Assembly: GCF_019059575.1 (NCBI RefSeq) | Contig: NW_024883015.1 | Span: 62,001 to 126,000, forward strand | DNA from: Amphibalanus amphitrite | Taxonomy: Eukaryota > Arthropoda > Thecostraca > Balanomorpha > Balanidae | Reading direction: 5' to 3' | DNA length: 64,000 bases | Shown here: positions 1 through 13,500 of the stretch, in pieces | Position numbering within the stretch: the first letter of the stretch is position 1 | Layout: every line of letters begins with the position of its first letter | Notes under the pieces: model-generated | What the model saw: only the letters and a program-made list of their open reading frames with translations | The model's database searches: none | Told to the model about the DNA's origin: nothing | Translations under genes and position numbers: made by a program

Positions 1-1599
1 ATGTTATTCCATATTACTGACGCGGCGTCGTTGCCACTGTTATCATGTAGTTATATGCAGGATCTAGGGCTTGTACGACCGGCCAGCTTACATTTCATTA
101 TCTAACGCATCACACTGCTATATCGTATGCAATTGTGTCCACTTCTGCCACCACTGTTTGCGGCTAAGAGATATAATGCAGCTTATTTTAGCACGACTTT
201 TGAAAGGCAGCGTTCCAGACATATCGAAGGACTCTGTTTCGCTGTACTGAACAGGGTTCTTCACTTTAAGCCTAATGCTACTGGCGAGTGTCAATCAATA
301 GTTGGTGGGTCACCACAATGCTAAAAGGTGTACCGAGCATACTTACGGAATACGTACTGGGAAGTGCTACAAACAGTAGCAGGCATTCATAAGTTTAAAT
401 GAATAATGCATCTATTTACAGCTAACATTAATTCAATCATTGATTCAGAAATTGTGTTTTTGTTGGTAAATGCGGTGTTATGATGCACAATACACTTTGC
501 AAGTCAAGTCACTAATACAATCCCAAGGATAATGAAGACGACATGTATCCAAAGTTCAGTTTCAAACTTTTCATTGCTAACTTATTACAATTATGGCTTA
601 GAATGTTTTAGTGTATACTCACTTAGCTGCAAAAATCCTGACATTTTCATTCGTACCACGTCTGCCCACTTCCCATCGCACCCCACTAACCATATACCTC
701 GACAGCAGGGTCTCTGCCGCACCCGCCGTGGCCCGGCCCCACTCCCAGCAGTGACTGGCACCGGACCGTACTGTTGGCCGAGCTAATTGCAGCTCCTCGG
801 CGCACATTTGCTCAATCAGCGGGCTTGTTAGAGCCGGTTCAGGTCCGCGACGGTCAGTACGAGCTGCACTGGTCACCTTCCCCGTGTAAAGGCCAGCCGA
901 AACGACTCTCAAAATTGTCTCTCGAAAGCTTCCCCACCGAAAGTGTCAAAAAAGGTGTGTCTGCAAAAATGTTTCGAAAAAGCACCTGGTTTCATGGCCA
1001 TATATAGGCCTGGCATATGGCACTGGAGAGTCGGAGACTTCTAAGTAGACGTATTCAGCGCGGTGAATGTGCTAGGTTTCATGCGGCCAAGCAGGTAGAA
1101 ACACAATGAAGGCATACCATTGAGTTCTCCGTGGAATTTCATACCATCACAGAGGGCCCATTGATTCGCGCCAGCGCGACGCGGCGTTTGAAGCGACCCC
1201 ACGACTGGGCGTCTCGCAGCTCTCCTCATTTCACTGCCGCCACCGCGCGGTCTGTGGACTGGAGCTGCCGTCCGGGGGCCCGACGATACCGTCTGTTTGA
1301 CCTGCAATCGTCTGCGTATCAGCGCAAACAGCGCCAGTAAAATGAAGTGCACCGAGCTACGGTCTTCATAGAATCCGTAGAATCGACGCGGCGCCGTGGA
1401 ACTTGGCGGGGGTCGGTGACGATAGCTCAAACGGGTGAGGTGGGGGGGGGGGGGGATTGTAAAAGGATCAAACGGTCGCCCGCTGCATAGTTGGTGTTGG
1501 TAAGCTCCGCACATATTGGCAGCGGCCCTTATTTACAAATACATACTAATGCTGGTTATGTTACTGTTACAACTAAAAATGAGAACAAATAATCATTAT
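1..1599. other. No gene recognised
   Basis: Only short unrecognisable reading frames are seen on either strand. A G homopolymer lies at about 1442-1455. Nothing here supports an exon or a known repeat family. Confidence 0.4.
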
Positions 1600-1670
1600 C
1601 AGCAGCAGCAGCAGCAGCAGCACCAGCAGCAGAAGCACAAGCAACAACAGCAGCAGCAGCAACAGCAACA
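1600..1670 (+). repeat. CAG/CAA trinucleotide repeat
   Basis: A run of CAG and CAA triplets interrupted by CAC and AAG. One frame reads as glutamine with some His and Lys, but there is no good start context, no domain and no splice signal I could tie to it. I treat it as a microsatellite; an exon of a polyglutamine protein cannot be excluded. Confidence 0.8.
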
Positions 1671-2145
1671 TGGAGCAGCCAATCAGTACATCCGAGCTTA
1701 CAAACAACAGGGCGCATGGTCGCAGACATCACGGTTTCATAATATACACGTACATACGTTGGTCTGAAGTCATTTATTTTTTTACAGGCGAAGTTCGAGC
1801 CAAGGTTTATTAAAGATAATTTGTGTGAAAAAAGAGCTGCCCTAGCACTTGCAAACTGGAGCTATGATATACAAAGGTTTGCGCGTAAATTAAATGCGTG
1901 GAACCGGGATAGCGACTGTGTTGTTGCCAACCGCTACGGGACATGTGAGAGGAGAAAAATAATTGCCTTTAAAACAGTGCAGGGATGCTCTGTCATCAGA
2001 TGCATTCCACACGATTGCACACATACAGCTAATAACTGACCAAAAAATAAAGCCTTTTCGTTAAATGAAAGCATGCCGTTACGAAGCATGTACGATATTG
2101 GATGCACATTTATTGGATGATAATTGAGTTAGCCCGCGCCCCGTT

Positions 2146-2955
2146 GGGCTCTGCCGAGCAACGCGCCCCGTTGGGGGGGGGGGGGGCAATTTGGCCCCCC
2201 TAAGATCTCGAGAACCACACAACCTAGCGACAAGCGGCAAACGGTGATGGATAGCCCTATCAGGAAACTACCTTGTGACCCAATTTTATTGACCTAGGTC
2301 AAAGCGATGACGTCACAGGTCAGGTCAAAGGTCGAATTTTCACCGTTTACAGGCATTTCAAGAAATGCGTTGTATAATCGAGTAAAATGCATTTCATTGA
2401 AAATCATCGATGGGAAATGTTCTTCAAACACATATTTTGCTATTTGAGGTCACTGATACCAGGTCAGGTCACAGAGGTCAGGTCACTGGGGGGGGGGGGG
2501 GTCACAATATTGAAGTGTCGTGTGATACATGTTTTATGGTCCATTTTACATGACAAATGCGATTATGTGGGTCAGGCAGACTTTTGGGCCAGCTTAGGTC
2601 ACGTTTTGGTCAAGGTCAGGTCAAGGTCAGGTCAAGGTCAGGTCAAATAAGGTCAACTTTCAAAGTTGATATTTTTGCATAAAATGGGTATCGATTCGAC
2701 GCAGCTCGTCACGGGGAGTTAAATGGTGGTCTTTGTTTTTCCCTACGTGGTCAAGAATCGCTAAAAATTGAGTTCAAAAATTTGACGTCTTCATTTTTGA
2801 ACAGTTATTTCACTATAACTTGGCCAAAAAACGAGATATCGATCTGAAATTTGGTATGTATATAGAAGAGCACAGGGACTATCATATATATTCAGTTTTT
2901 TTTCGAAATTCGGATTTTTTTGGATTTTTTTAGTTTTAAAAAAATCAATTTTAAC
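2146..2955. repeat. Dispersed AGGTCA-rich repeat, copy 1 (truncated)
   Basis: Starts near a TTAG followed by CCCGCG, then a G-run/C-run hairpin at about 2168-2206, the motif AGATCTCGAGAAC, a TGACGTCA palindrome with GGTCAGGTCA, and a tandem run of AGGTCA half-sites at about 2597-2655. The same order recurs at 5089-6427, including shared segments such as GCATAAAATGGGTAT near 2680 and 5810. The right end of the family is not visible here, so this copy appears truncated around 2950. No coding capacity is seen. Confidence 0.7.
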
Positions 2956-3508
2956 GGTAAATGGATAATTACTCGGCCGATAAAATGTCCAAAAGTAGCG
3001 TGGTAGCTGCTACATTCGAATAGGGTTGCGCTGGGGTTGCAGAAGTTGTTGGGTGATATCGTATGCAGCGCCTGTGGCCCAGGCCTCATCGTGACGTCAT
3101 AGAGATAAAACAGGGTCGCGGCAATCCCCGAAAAGATAGCCTTAAACTATGAACACTTGCCGGCTATCTTTATTGCCCGGTATCGGAACGGTGAATATTC
3201 CTATCGTGTAGTTTAGCTACGTTGCAAATCAATTTCGGAGCTCAGCATTTATCGGCTCTCGGCAGCATTTTTCATGATCAAGAAGTTTGGCGTAAAATTT
3301 TGCAAGTGCAAGCTATTTTCTAATAAAAAGCGATTTATCTGTTGAATTTGTCTGTTGAATATTGAAAATGTGCTATGCTGAAACAAGAAACGAAAAAGCA
3401 CCAATATCTGGTTGTTTCTGAGTTCTGACCTGCATATTGGCTACAGCTCATTGCATATCACGTGACGCAATTTTAAAACGCATGCCACAATGATAATGAA
3501 ATGAGTCA
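2956..3508. other. No gene recognised
   Basis: AT-rich sequence with homopolymer T and A runs at its left end, probably continuing decay of the neighbouring repeat. No exon or known element was identified. Confidence 0.3.
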
Positions 3509-3975
3509 TATAGAGGATTCTTCATGGCTCCGAGTGGAAGATAAGGATATCTTTTCCAAGCGGGTTACTGAAAAACCGAGCGACGAAGGAGCGAGGTTTT
3601 TCTGTAACGCGAGGAAAAGATATCCGATCTTCCACGAGTGAGCCATGAAGAATCCTATATCTTTCTATGTTGAGGTTTATTCTTTATTAATTAAATATTA
3701 TATTTAAATGTATTCATCAATGTAAAAAAGATTTAGAGTAGTTTGTTTTCATTTCATAAGTTTCATACATAAACAGCCATTAAAAATGCCGTTCGGTTAT
3801 TGACCCATCATCAGTTGAACTCTTGATTTTTGGCTATGAACCCTCGAGACCTTATCTTTGCATCTCAGAGAGATGCAGAGATAACAAATTCTTATCTTTG
3901 CATCTCAGAGGAGTGCGAGATAGAAATATCCCTGCACTATAGACCCAATGGCAAATAAACCTCAACTAGAAAGAT
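3509..3975. mobile_element. Fold-back element with long palindrome
   Basis: 3509-3660 is an imperfect palindrome with arms of about 65-70 nt: GGATTCTTCATGGCTC near the left end is mirrored by GAGCCATGAAGAATCC-type sequence at the right end, and GATATCTTTTCC is mirrored by GGAAAAGATATC. Immediately next, ATCTTTCTA and TTGAGGTTTATT (about 3659-3682) are inverted at about 3954-3975, bracketing two direct copies of CTTATCTTTGCATCTCAGAG. This looks like one or two adjacent miniature fold-back elements. No reading frame of note. Confidence 0.6.
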
Positions 3976-4699
3976 AAACATGACCATGAAACAGCGAAAG
4001 CAAGACGGAGATGGAAGCATTGTGAGTATTGACAAGCAGCATTGATTACGGCAGCCGTAAAAATACCAACATTTATTTCAAGGCATTTTAATTGGGACAT
4101 TCTCTTTGCCATATTATCTGCTTCATCATTTTTGAAACCCGAAGCCCTTAAAATCTGCCTTCGCCCGCCACGCCAGTGTTGACGGTGTCGTCGACACCGT
4201 CGTGGGGGGGGGGGGGGCGACGTCCACGTCGACGGCGCACGAAGACTTATGTAAACACATTCCCACCGGCACCAAACCGAACTGTGGCAATGCTGGCACG
4301 TCTGTCTGCATCGTCGGCTGGCTGTATTAATGTCAGAGATTGTACCGTGTAAAATGTCCGAGATGGTACCGTTGTGCCGGCCGCCCGACCGAGGCGCCAC
4401 CTACAATAGTCGACCACCGCGCCGACCCGCAGCCGGACTGTCAGTCACTCAGTCTTGAGTCTTGCTTGTGTCAGTCACGGACCCGTCGACGCGATCATGA
4501 TGCAGTCCCAGTCCCAGTCTGATACGCTTCAGTCACGCACAGAGAGTCACGTTTGATTCGCGTTCGCAGTCACGCTTCAGTCGCGTTCGCAGTCACAGTC
4601 AGGCGCGGTTAGTCACGCTTACTACGCGCTCGCTGACATCCTCGATCGTTCGGACTTCGTGTGGAATGCAGAAGTGCCAGAACCTGAACCCATGGGTAT
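3976..4699. other. No gene recognised
   Basis: Contains a G homopolymer at about 4205-4217 and a stretch of reiterated CAGTCACG/CAGTC-like words at 4435-4620, a degenerate short tandem repeat. No exon found. Confidence 0.35.
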
Positions 4700-5088
4700 A
4701 TGTATAGGGCCTTGAACCCATGTTAGAGCTTAGAGTGATGAAAACGCCTTAGAAGTGTTCCGCTCGGCGATACGGATCGTCTGACATAACATGATCTTGC
4801 AACATGACATTTCCGGTCAGGTCATGATCCTGACCTGAGGTCAAATTTTCCAGTTGACCTTTCAAGGTCAACTTATCGTTCTTTCGATTGGCCTTGACGA
4901 GAAGAACATACTGCCGGTAAAAGTAAGCTCGTGCAAGGGTTGAGTCAAAAGTTAATGCAGAAAAAACTGTTTCCGCAAAAAACGTCTATTTTGGCAGCTT
5001 TTGCACCCCTGCCTTACAGACAAAACCGTGGATCTTAGGTCAAATCTGAGAGAATTACTCAGAAAGAGCACTAACTCGGCTCTCGGCC
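4700..5088. repeat. Dispersed repeat, related to 30.6-31.85 kb
   Basis: GAGTGATGAAAACG and the following sequence matches about 30,630-30,735, and CTCGTGCAAG through GTCAAATCTGAG (about 4928-5050) matches about 31,675-31,790. In the other copy the two parts are separated by the 880-bp TTAA-flanked element, so this stretch serves as an approximate empty counterpart. It also carries GGTCAGGTCA words. Confidence 0.6.
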
Positions 5089-6427
5089 ACCTTCCACGCG
5101 GGGGGGGGGCATTCCCCCCCCCCCGTATCGCCGAAACTACTGGACGGATCCGGGAAATTCAAACGGCGTTCAATAGCCCTGTCAAATTTGTCAAAGGAAA
5201 CCAAATTTCATTGACCTCGGGGTCACCGATGACGTCACAGGTCAGGTCAAAGGTTTCACCGTTCACGGGTCTTCAGGGAAAGCGCTATAACACCGAGGAA
5301 AACGCATTTTGTCGAAAATAAGCGATAGGGCGTCAGTTGTCTAGTACATATGTTGCTATTAGAGGTCACTGGTCATACCAGGTCAGGTCACAGGTCAGGT
5401 CACCAAGGGTCACCAAGGGTCACCACATGAACCCAACTTTACTAAGGTTGTGCGATGCATGTTTTATGGCCATTTTTTCATTTCCAACTCAATGGTGTTG
5501 GTTATGAGACCATCAGGTAGTCGACTACAGAATGATGTTCCACTCCTCAGAAGCTATCAGTTGACCGGAGCGCTAAGTTGTGCCGTTTGTCACGCAATTA
5601 AGCGTGTCGATTGTGAGCATTGGGACAAAGCTATAATCTGTGAACTCAGCCCGTGTGATGCGGCACAGCCTATCACTCCAGGCAAATAATCGCCTGTGAA
5701 AAGTGAAACATCATTCTGTAGTCGACTATACAGTTTAGGTCACTTTTTGGTGGAGGTCAGGTCAAGGTCAGGTAAAAAAAGGTCAAATTTCAAAGTTGAT
5801 AGTTTTGCATAAAATGGGTATTGATTCGATGCAGCTCGTCACGGGGAGTCTAATGGTGGTCTTTGTTTTGCGCTACGAGGTCTAAAATTGCTAAAAATTG
5901 AGTTTGAAAATTTGACGTCATCAATTCTGAACAGTTTTTTCGCTATAACTTGGTAAAAAAAGGGGTATCGATCTCAAATTTGGTATGTAGATAGCAGGCG
6001 GTAGGGACTATGACAAATATTCTGGTCTTTTCGAAAAACAAGATTTTTCGGTTATAATTCAAAAATTTATTTTTTGATTTTTGGAGGTCAAAATACAAAA
6101 TTTTCAAAAATTCGAGATAGCAGTTTTGTAGCTCTTTTAATTTTACACCTTTTATGTCAAAAACATTTTCTGTATCTCTAAAGCTGTAGGCCTGATAGCT
6201 CTTCCCGCGAAACCTTTTTTTGGGTCGAAAATGGCAGAAATGACGTCACTCTGACGTCATTAGTGGCCAACCTATCATAGCCTTTGGAAAATTTTGATCA
6301 CAATGTGCAATAGCTGTTCACGGAGGGTACTGAAAGTTTGGTGACAATTGGCGCAGCGGTTCTGGATATATCGAAAAACTAAAGGGGGGGGGCAAAAAAT
6401 GCCCCCCCCCCCCACCGCCTGGAAGGC
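5089..6427. mobile_element. Non-autonomous element, G/C-hairpin family, copy 2
   Basis: Ends are imperfect inverted repeats sharing CCTTCCA followed by GCGG and a G run. Just inside each end is a hairpin formed by a G run, a 5-12 nt loop and a C run (about 5101-5125 and 6382-6413). The interior holds a TGACGTCA palindrome, many AGGTCA half-sites and segments shared with 2190-2950. A 207-bp mariner-type MITE is inserted at 5520-5726. It resembles the TTAA-flanked elements at 30,740 and 44,330, though its own target duplication is no longer clear. Confidence 0.6.
5520..5726. mobile_element. Mariner-type MITE with TA duplication
   Basis: GTCGACTACAGAATGATGTT at the left end is inverted at the right end, about 29 bp per arm with a few mismatches. 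It is flanked by TA on both sides (5518-5519 and 5727-5728). It interrupts the surrounding dispersed repeat, whose other copy near 2550 lacks it. 207 bp, no transposase. The superfamily follows from the TA duplication only. Confidence 0.75.
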
Positions 6428-6654
6428 TAACAGCGCTATCAAATGCGCTTCTCAGCGGCGCCGTAGCGCCGCGTGCAGCTTGGCGTGGCCACATCCGCAT
6501 TCCGCTGTGGACCAAAGTATTGTTGTAAACTTACCAGCGATGACTACATACAATTTCATCGTGGTGAAACGTGTCACTGAGGGCTCATCAAAAAATAAAA
6601 ATGTCGGGCGTCGAGTGGAGTGGAGTGAAAACTGAAAAGGACATAAGAAAAGAC

Positions 6655-7654
<1,000 letters not shown>

Positions 7655-9667
7655 TTAAAGGGACCCTCCCTCCTTCAAAAAAGTTAATGAATCATAGACC
7701 CGGAACAGGGGGGGGCAGCGGGGGCGCTTGCCCCCCCCCCCAACTTGAGAGCTGAGGGGGCAGCGCCCCCTCAACATTGAGGCAGCGAGAAAGGATCTTT
7801 CCTCCCTTTTGCGGACTTCTTTCCTTCTTGTTTGCTTTATACATCTAAACATTAACACACGGCATTAAGTCCTTGCCATCTGAATTGTTTCTGCTGATAC
7901 AGTACCGACTATCGATTTGACAACATATCGATATTGTCATCCCTCCATGGTCATCCCGCTTTGGTTTGGGTCTGACCTTGGCCATAAGTTTGGCAGGCCA
8001 GATTTTATACTGGACCATTTTGGGTCAACTTTGAGAAATATTTAACGTACAACGGTGGTAAAATCATTGCTATATGTAATGTAGGTATGTATAACACAGT
8101 TTACCCGCTCTGGATGTGAGGAAGGGGTGTGGGGCAATGGGTGCACTGACGTGGCGCCCTCGGAATGCCGGTATGGGAATAAAAAAGCTCAGCGACACTA
8201 AGGGTGGTGTCGTCGGTTATCAGTAGCACCCTCAGAATCACCGGCGTAGGGCCCTCAGAGCCGCCGGTAAGGGGCCTTTAGAGGCACTGGTGTGGGGCCG
8301 TCATGCAGGTGCCCGTGTGGGGCCTCAGAGCCGAGGTGCTAGTGTGATTCTCTCAGAGGCGCCGGTGAGGGTCCTTACAGGCATTGCTGTGGGCCCTCAT
8401 AGACGCTTCACGCTGGTATGGAGCCGTTACAGACGGGTGTGGGGCCTTTACATAGAGCTGCTAACGCAAACCCTCTACAGGCCGGCAGGGGGCTCTCAGT
8501 GACCGGCAAGGGGCCCTCAGGCCGGCAGAAGAAGTCCTGTGGGGTCCTTAGAGACCAGAATGGTACTGTCAGTCTGACAGTGTCAGACGCCAGTGGGGCC
8601 CTCAGAGTCACTGGTGTGGGGTCCTCAAAAGTCATCCGTGGGTGACCTTTAGATGCGCAGGTGTTAGCCGTTGGGTTCTCAGAGCCGCCGATATAGGGCT
8701 TTAATAGGCAGTGGTGTAGGCACTCAGAGTTGAGGGTGTGAAACCCTCAGAGACACCGGTGTGGGCCCTCATAGGCGCCGATGAGGGTCCCCACAGTTGC
8801 CGTTATGGGGCCCTCAGAAAAATAAGTGTGGGACCATCACAGGCGAGACATGCCCCTAGAACTGGCCCCTCATAGGCTGGTAAGAACTCTCAGAGGCCAG
8901 TAACGGTCCTTTGGAGACCACCGATGGGCCCTTACAAGCCGCAAGAGGCCCTCAGAAGCCGGCGTGGGGCCCTTATGGAGATCTTAGTGTGGTTATTTAG
9001 GGCTCATGAGGTGCTCTAACGAGCTCCATGGGGCCCTTCTGAGTCGAAATATGGCCACAGGGCCCCTCGGACCCGAGAGTCCCTTTGAACCCGATGGGAG
9101 GGGGGGGGGTGTACGGGGGTACGTATCCCGTTAGGCCCCTAGCTACGCCACTGTTTCATATGCATCATGTCAGGTATTTTGGGCTCGCCCCCCCCAGCTT
9201 GAAAATCGTTCCCGGGCCCCTGTAATGAATTGGCATGAAAGTGATGTCGCTCGGTTCAGAAAGAGCAAAAACGAATATCTACCAAATTTCATCGAAAAAT
9301 ATTCACCGGTTTTCAAGATATTAGACTTTTACTTTTGTTTACTTTTTGGGATCTCCGCTGATCCTAGCGACTTTATTTGAAAGTGCGGCATTTGTTGTGC
9401 GCAAAGCAGCATATACCACCGCGTGCTACAAAACGTTTTAGTCAAACATTTAACGGACGTTCGAAAGCCTGATGACGTCATCAGATTCCCGTAATGGTTA
9501 AGAGATAGGGACCACGCTGGTCCCACCCAGCAAGTAAAGGGAAGAAATTTCTTAAACACCATAAAGCTGCAGGGGTTGCGACCAGGATAAATGGTGGTTT
9601 CTGAGCCTGGCCGCAAACTTGGCTATCTCAACTCAAAACTAATGTTAAGGTGGGAGGGTCCCTTTAA
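7655..9667. mobile_element. Inverted-repeat element filled with minisatellite
   Basis: TTAAAGGGACCCTCCC at the left end is mirrored by GGGAGGGTCCCTTTAA at the right end, continuing for several bases with mismatches. TTAA or TTTAA sits at the junctions, compatible with a piggyBac-type target but not proven. A G-run/C-run hairpin lies at about 7708-7741 and a GAGGGGGC/GCCCCCTC palindrome at about 7753. The middle is the 8.2-9.07 kb minisatellite. No transposase frame. Confidence 0.6.
8210..9070 (+). repeat. Degenerate GGGGCCCTCAGAG minisatellite
   Basis: The phrase GGGGCCCTCAGAG followed by a CCGGTGTG-like stretch recurs roughly every 23-33 bases with many substitutions and length changes. It lies wholly inside the inverted-repeat element 7655-9667. 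No protein is supported. Confidence 0.8.
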
Positions 9668-9853
9668 ACGCCCGGTCGGCGCATGGCGAAACGCACGAGG
9701 CGGTAAACGAAAAAAAAGCGACGAGACGCTTCAGATGAGTACTTAAAGGTTGAATTTCGAGGTCACAGGTCGGGTGAAGGTCAGGTCAAACACCTGAAAT
9801 AAGGCTTTCAGTAGCATAGACTTCAGATGTTGAACATTCATTGTGACATGTAT

Positions 9854-9979
9854 GATTAGATAAGTGAAACTTTTCAATATAAAGGTACTGTATTACAGAA
9901 AGCCTTCGCAAAACCAGGTTTTGCGAAGGCTTTCCATAATACAGTACTTTTATATTTAAAAAGTTTCACTTATCTAGTC
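9854..9979. repeat. Near-perfect palindrome, ~62-nt arms
   Basis: The two halves are reverse complements around a single A at 9916: AAAACC-A-GGTTTT at the centre, then CCTTCGC, TACTGTATT, ATATAAA-like and GTGAAAC/GTTTCAC outward to GATTAGATAAG and CTTATCTAGTC. Only a few mismatches and small indels. Virtually no loop, so it could extrude as a cruciform. Probably a miniature fold-back element. Confidence 0.85.
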
Positions 9980-10504
9980 ATGAATGGACTTCAGAACCTC
10001 GTAATGGGTGCCTCTCGTGATACACTCTGTCAAAACTGCTCACAATCCTTCATAAAAGGCCTAAAGAGTGTCAGATCTATGTAGGGGTCAGTCAAACATA
10101 GGCCAGGGTCAAGGTCAGGTCAATCAGGTAGGCACATATCCCCGAAAATCAAAACTGGTATTCGCAATCTATGACACATGTTTTATGGGTAATTTGGGGC
10201 GTAGAACATGATGGTGGCATTCTGGCATACGATGATGGCATACGAGAGGCTCGAGGGAACAACAAAGATCCCTCCGTTTCGTTGTAAGATCGGATTATCA
10301 CCAATTCGCCACGGCGCGGCATTTCGTGATCATTTTCAAGGGTTCATGAAGGATAGGTAACTGTGTTGTCTTTCTGTCTTGAACGTCCCTAGTAGAGGTG
10401 GCAAAATGTGGACCCGAGGACCCGGTCCAAAGAACCGGTCTGGACCCATATGGGTCCAGACCGGTTCCTGAAAATTTTCTGACGGGTCCAACCGGGTCTT
10501 ACTG

Positions 10505-13500
10505 TGACGTGTGCCCCCTGGGGGTCCGGAAGCGGTGGGGAGTATGTTTTCAAAAAATTATTGTTTAATAAAACTTCGTTCATCGGGGGTGTTTTTTTTC
10601 TTCCGAGAGGGTTGCCGACCTGCGCCGTCCTCTGGAACAACTTCAGGTGAGTGGTTTAGGCTGGTAGATCCACAAATGGTTGATTAACGAGTTGGTTCTC
10701 TTGCTGTTTGATTTCTCTCTTGTTCAAACGTAATTACACCCCCATTTTCAGTGATGATCGGTCCGTTGGCTTCAAGCTGACCGATTCCTTTCCGCCACCG
10801 TTCCTTGCGCCTGGGGCTCGTCACAAACAATATTTATAATGAGGCTGGCTTGTCGCTTGTCAACATATAGTCTTCCTGCCTGGGATGGTGTCTGCATCGT
10901 AAGGAATTTTGGGATGTGGAAGTCTCCCCCTATCAACAATTTTGATGCCTCCCGTTTAAGGGTCAGCCCTTAGCCACCGTCTGATTAGGATAAAATACGA
11001 ATCAATCCTTCTGTTTTTCCTCCTTTGTCTCGAAAGAACAATAGATTATGCCCCAGTTTAAGATCACCTTTATGCTGAGGGTCAAATCTCCCGCTGGTCC
11101 TTATTCTACCGACGCGTACATCAATCTTTCACCGACGCACACTTCCTTTCATACAACACCCATCCCGCTACGATGAATTTCCTTCCGAGTTGACCTCTCG
11201 GTCCCTCTCAACGATAAATCTACTCCCTCCAGCGGTGCATAGAAGTGCCATAAACGTGTTTTTTTTGGATTCCGTGTTAAATGTAAGGGGGATTAAAAAA
11301 AAATAATTCTTGTCTCAATCACACCTCACAACGACTTATTGCGCCCCACTGTAACCTTGGATCTCTTGGTGCCCGTCCTAGCACCCTCCTTTGGCCCCTC
11401 TCGGCCCATTTAGCCTAGAACCTTACATCACTCGACCCGGATTACTTGTCTAAAGGTACGACGCGGTGTAGCGTCAGTTATTAGCGTTCCTCGGTGGCTT
11501 ATGATTGGTCCGTCAACCTCTGCCGCTCACGGCACATCTCTGTTTCCCTACTAAAATCCCGCGGCCGGACGTTGGTTACTGACCCTTGCAGCCCTTCTGT
11601 GAGAGACCGTCTTACGCGTTTTCACCTAACGAACCGGTGGACACAAGCCTGCTACCCCGACGACCGCAGTCTCACCGGGCTCATAGACAGGTACCTACTC
11701 AGTACTCTCATGCAGTCATGGCACCCGCAAGTGGCGCCTTTGAATCATTGACCGGTGTGACTCGAAGACTCCATGACTGAATCTATCCTGCAATTTTATC
11801 CGACGCCGTGGAATTCTGTCCTGCAGATGTGTGTTCAAGCGCGTTAGCGTCATGAATGATGCATGCTGCGATATTTCCGACGGTGGACTTTCACTTACCT
11901 CATCCCGGCGGTATACTCCTCGCCTTTCCTCTATCATCTTCGTATTTGTCACTCACCTTCGGCGGTGTGCTCCCTCGTCCGTTTCTCTCTCTCTCTGACT
12001 CACCTCTCAGCTTGGGCGTCTTATGGCGTTCTTTGTTCTGATATCTGCCTAACATATTTACTTACTTCTTCCGTAACGTGAGACGGTTCCAATCCTAGCA
12101 GACTTAGACGTATCAGCAGAGTCAAAAACACATGAAAGTGTTGCAACATACCTCCTCGTCGGCTAGCATCCATCCTTAGATCTTTTCCTCCTTGTGTAAT
12201 TCCGGTTCAATATCTATCGACCACTTCAAAGTCACTCCTTCTGTATCTCCTTACCTGTCTGATCCGTAGAATCCCTTCAGTCCATGTGCGCACCGCTGCG
12301 CGGTACGAATCAATTGTTACCCGCGACATGAACAACAGAAAAAAAAAATCATTGGATAGAGAAATCTGCGCCGCCAAATACTCAGACCATCTACTATTCC
12401 TTTCATCTACACGATATTTACGCCTACCAGCCGAAACGTCTCCACCGCAGCTTGCTATATTCACTCAGTGACGTCATATTCCAGGAAACAGACTGTGTTT
12501 ACACTTGTTGATCAGTAATGACGTCATAAGATCGTGTCGTCGGCGGGTTGGTACATCATCGTCTAACCTTGGACACGCCAACTTTTGGTCGGAATTTCAA
12601 CTCGACTCTCTTGTGTTCCCCGTGGTTTCAATGAAGGAATTCTCGGTAGTGCTCAATCATTTGTGATCATGAATATTTTTTTATGTGGATTGTTGTCTGG
12701 CGTCCCTCGCCACGCTGTCGCAAATTTCTCTGGGGTCGTAAGTATTTGCATCAAGGGAACTCTAAGGTAGTGCGCCGGATTAGTCTCAATTCGGCATTTC
12801 GGTTCAAAGACAATCCAAATCATGTGATTTCATGTTATGCCACTGAACCGATTTTTAGAATCAATTTCATAATGCAGATTTTTATTGACATACTGGTCCA
12901 GATGATTTATTTAATTTGCAATGGACAATCAACTTGTGATGTTCTAATTTAAGGTAGCTCTGTTTGCCGATTGCTATGGTGTTGAAGGTATACAGATTTG
13001 GCAAATTTGGTATCCAATTATTCAAATGGGGGACATCAGCAATGGGAAATGGCTATATCAAATCAGAGACAGGAGCAGTAAATTGCAATAAGCTAATGGG
13101 GAACTGACCATTGGAGAATGATGCTAAATTTTAAACTTAATTGATGGCTCGGCAAAGACTGGTGTAATCAATAGTACGCTCATTGCCATTTCTCCAGTGT
13201 TAATGGTAATTTGATTTGTTCACCTAGTGGGTACTTTTGCTGGCAAACCTGCTATTATAATTTCAGTCAAGGTAGCTGTCCCGGATAGAGGACAATCCGA
13301 TAGACAGCCCTTTGTTGTATCTGTTCCGCCATCTGACAAAGTTTGTCATGTTCAATGATGCCTTATAAATTTCAATTCCAGGATATCCCTTTTAAGTGAA
13401 ACCGCACTGGTCTGAAACTGTTGCTAGCATCCAAGGCCAGATATGAGATTAGTGTGACCTGAGGGGTCAATGGTCATTGACATTGAAATTCCATGTTCAA

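Noticed and set aside
1549..1767. Polyglutamine protein exon
   Set aside because: Only the CAG repeat suggests it; no supporting flanking domain or splice evidence.
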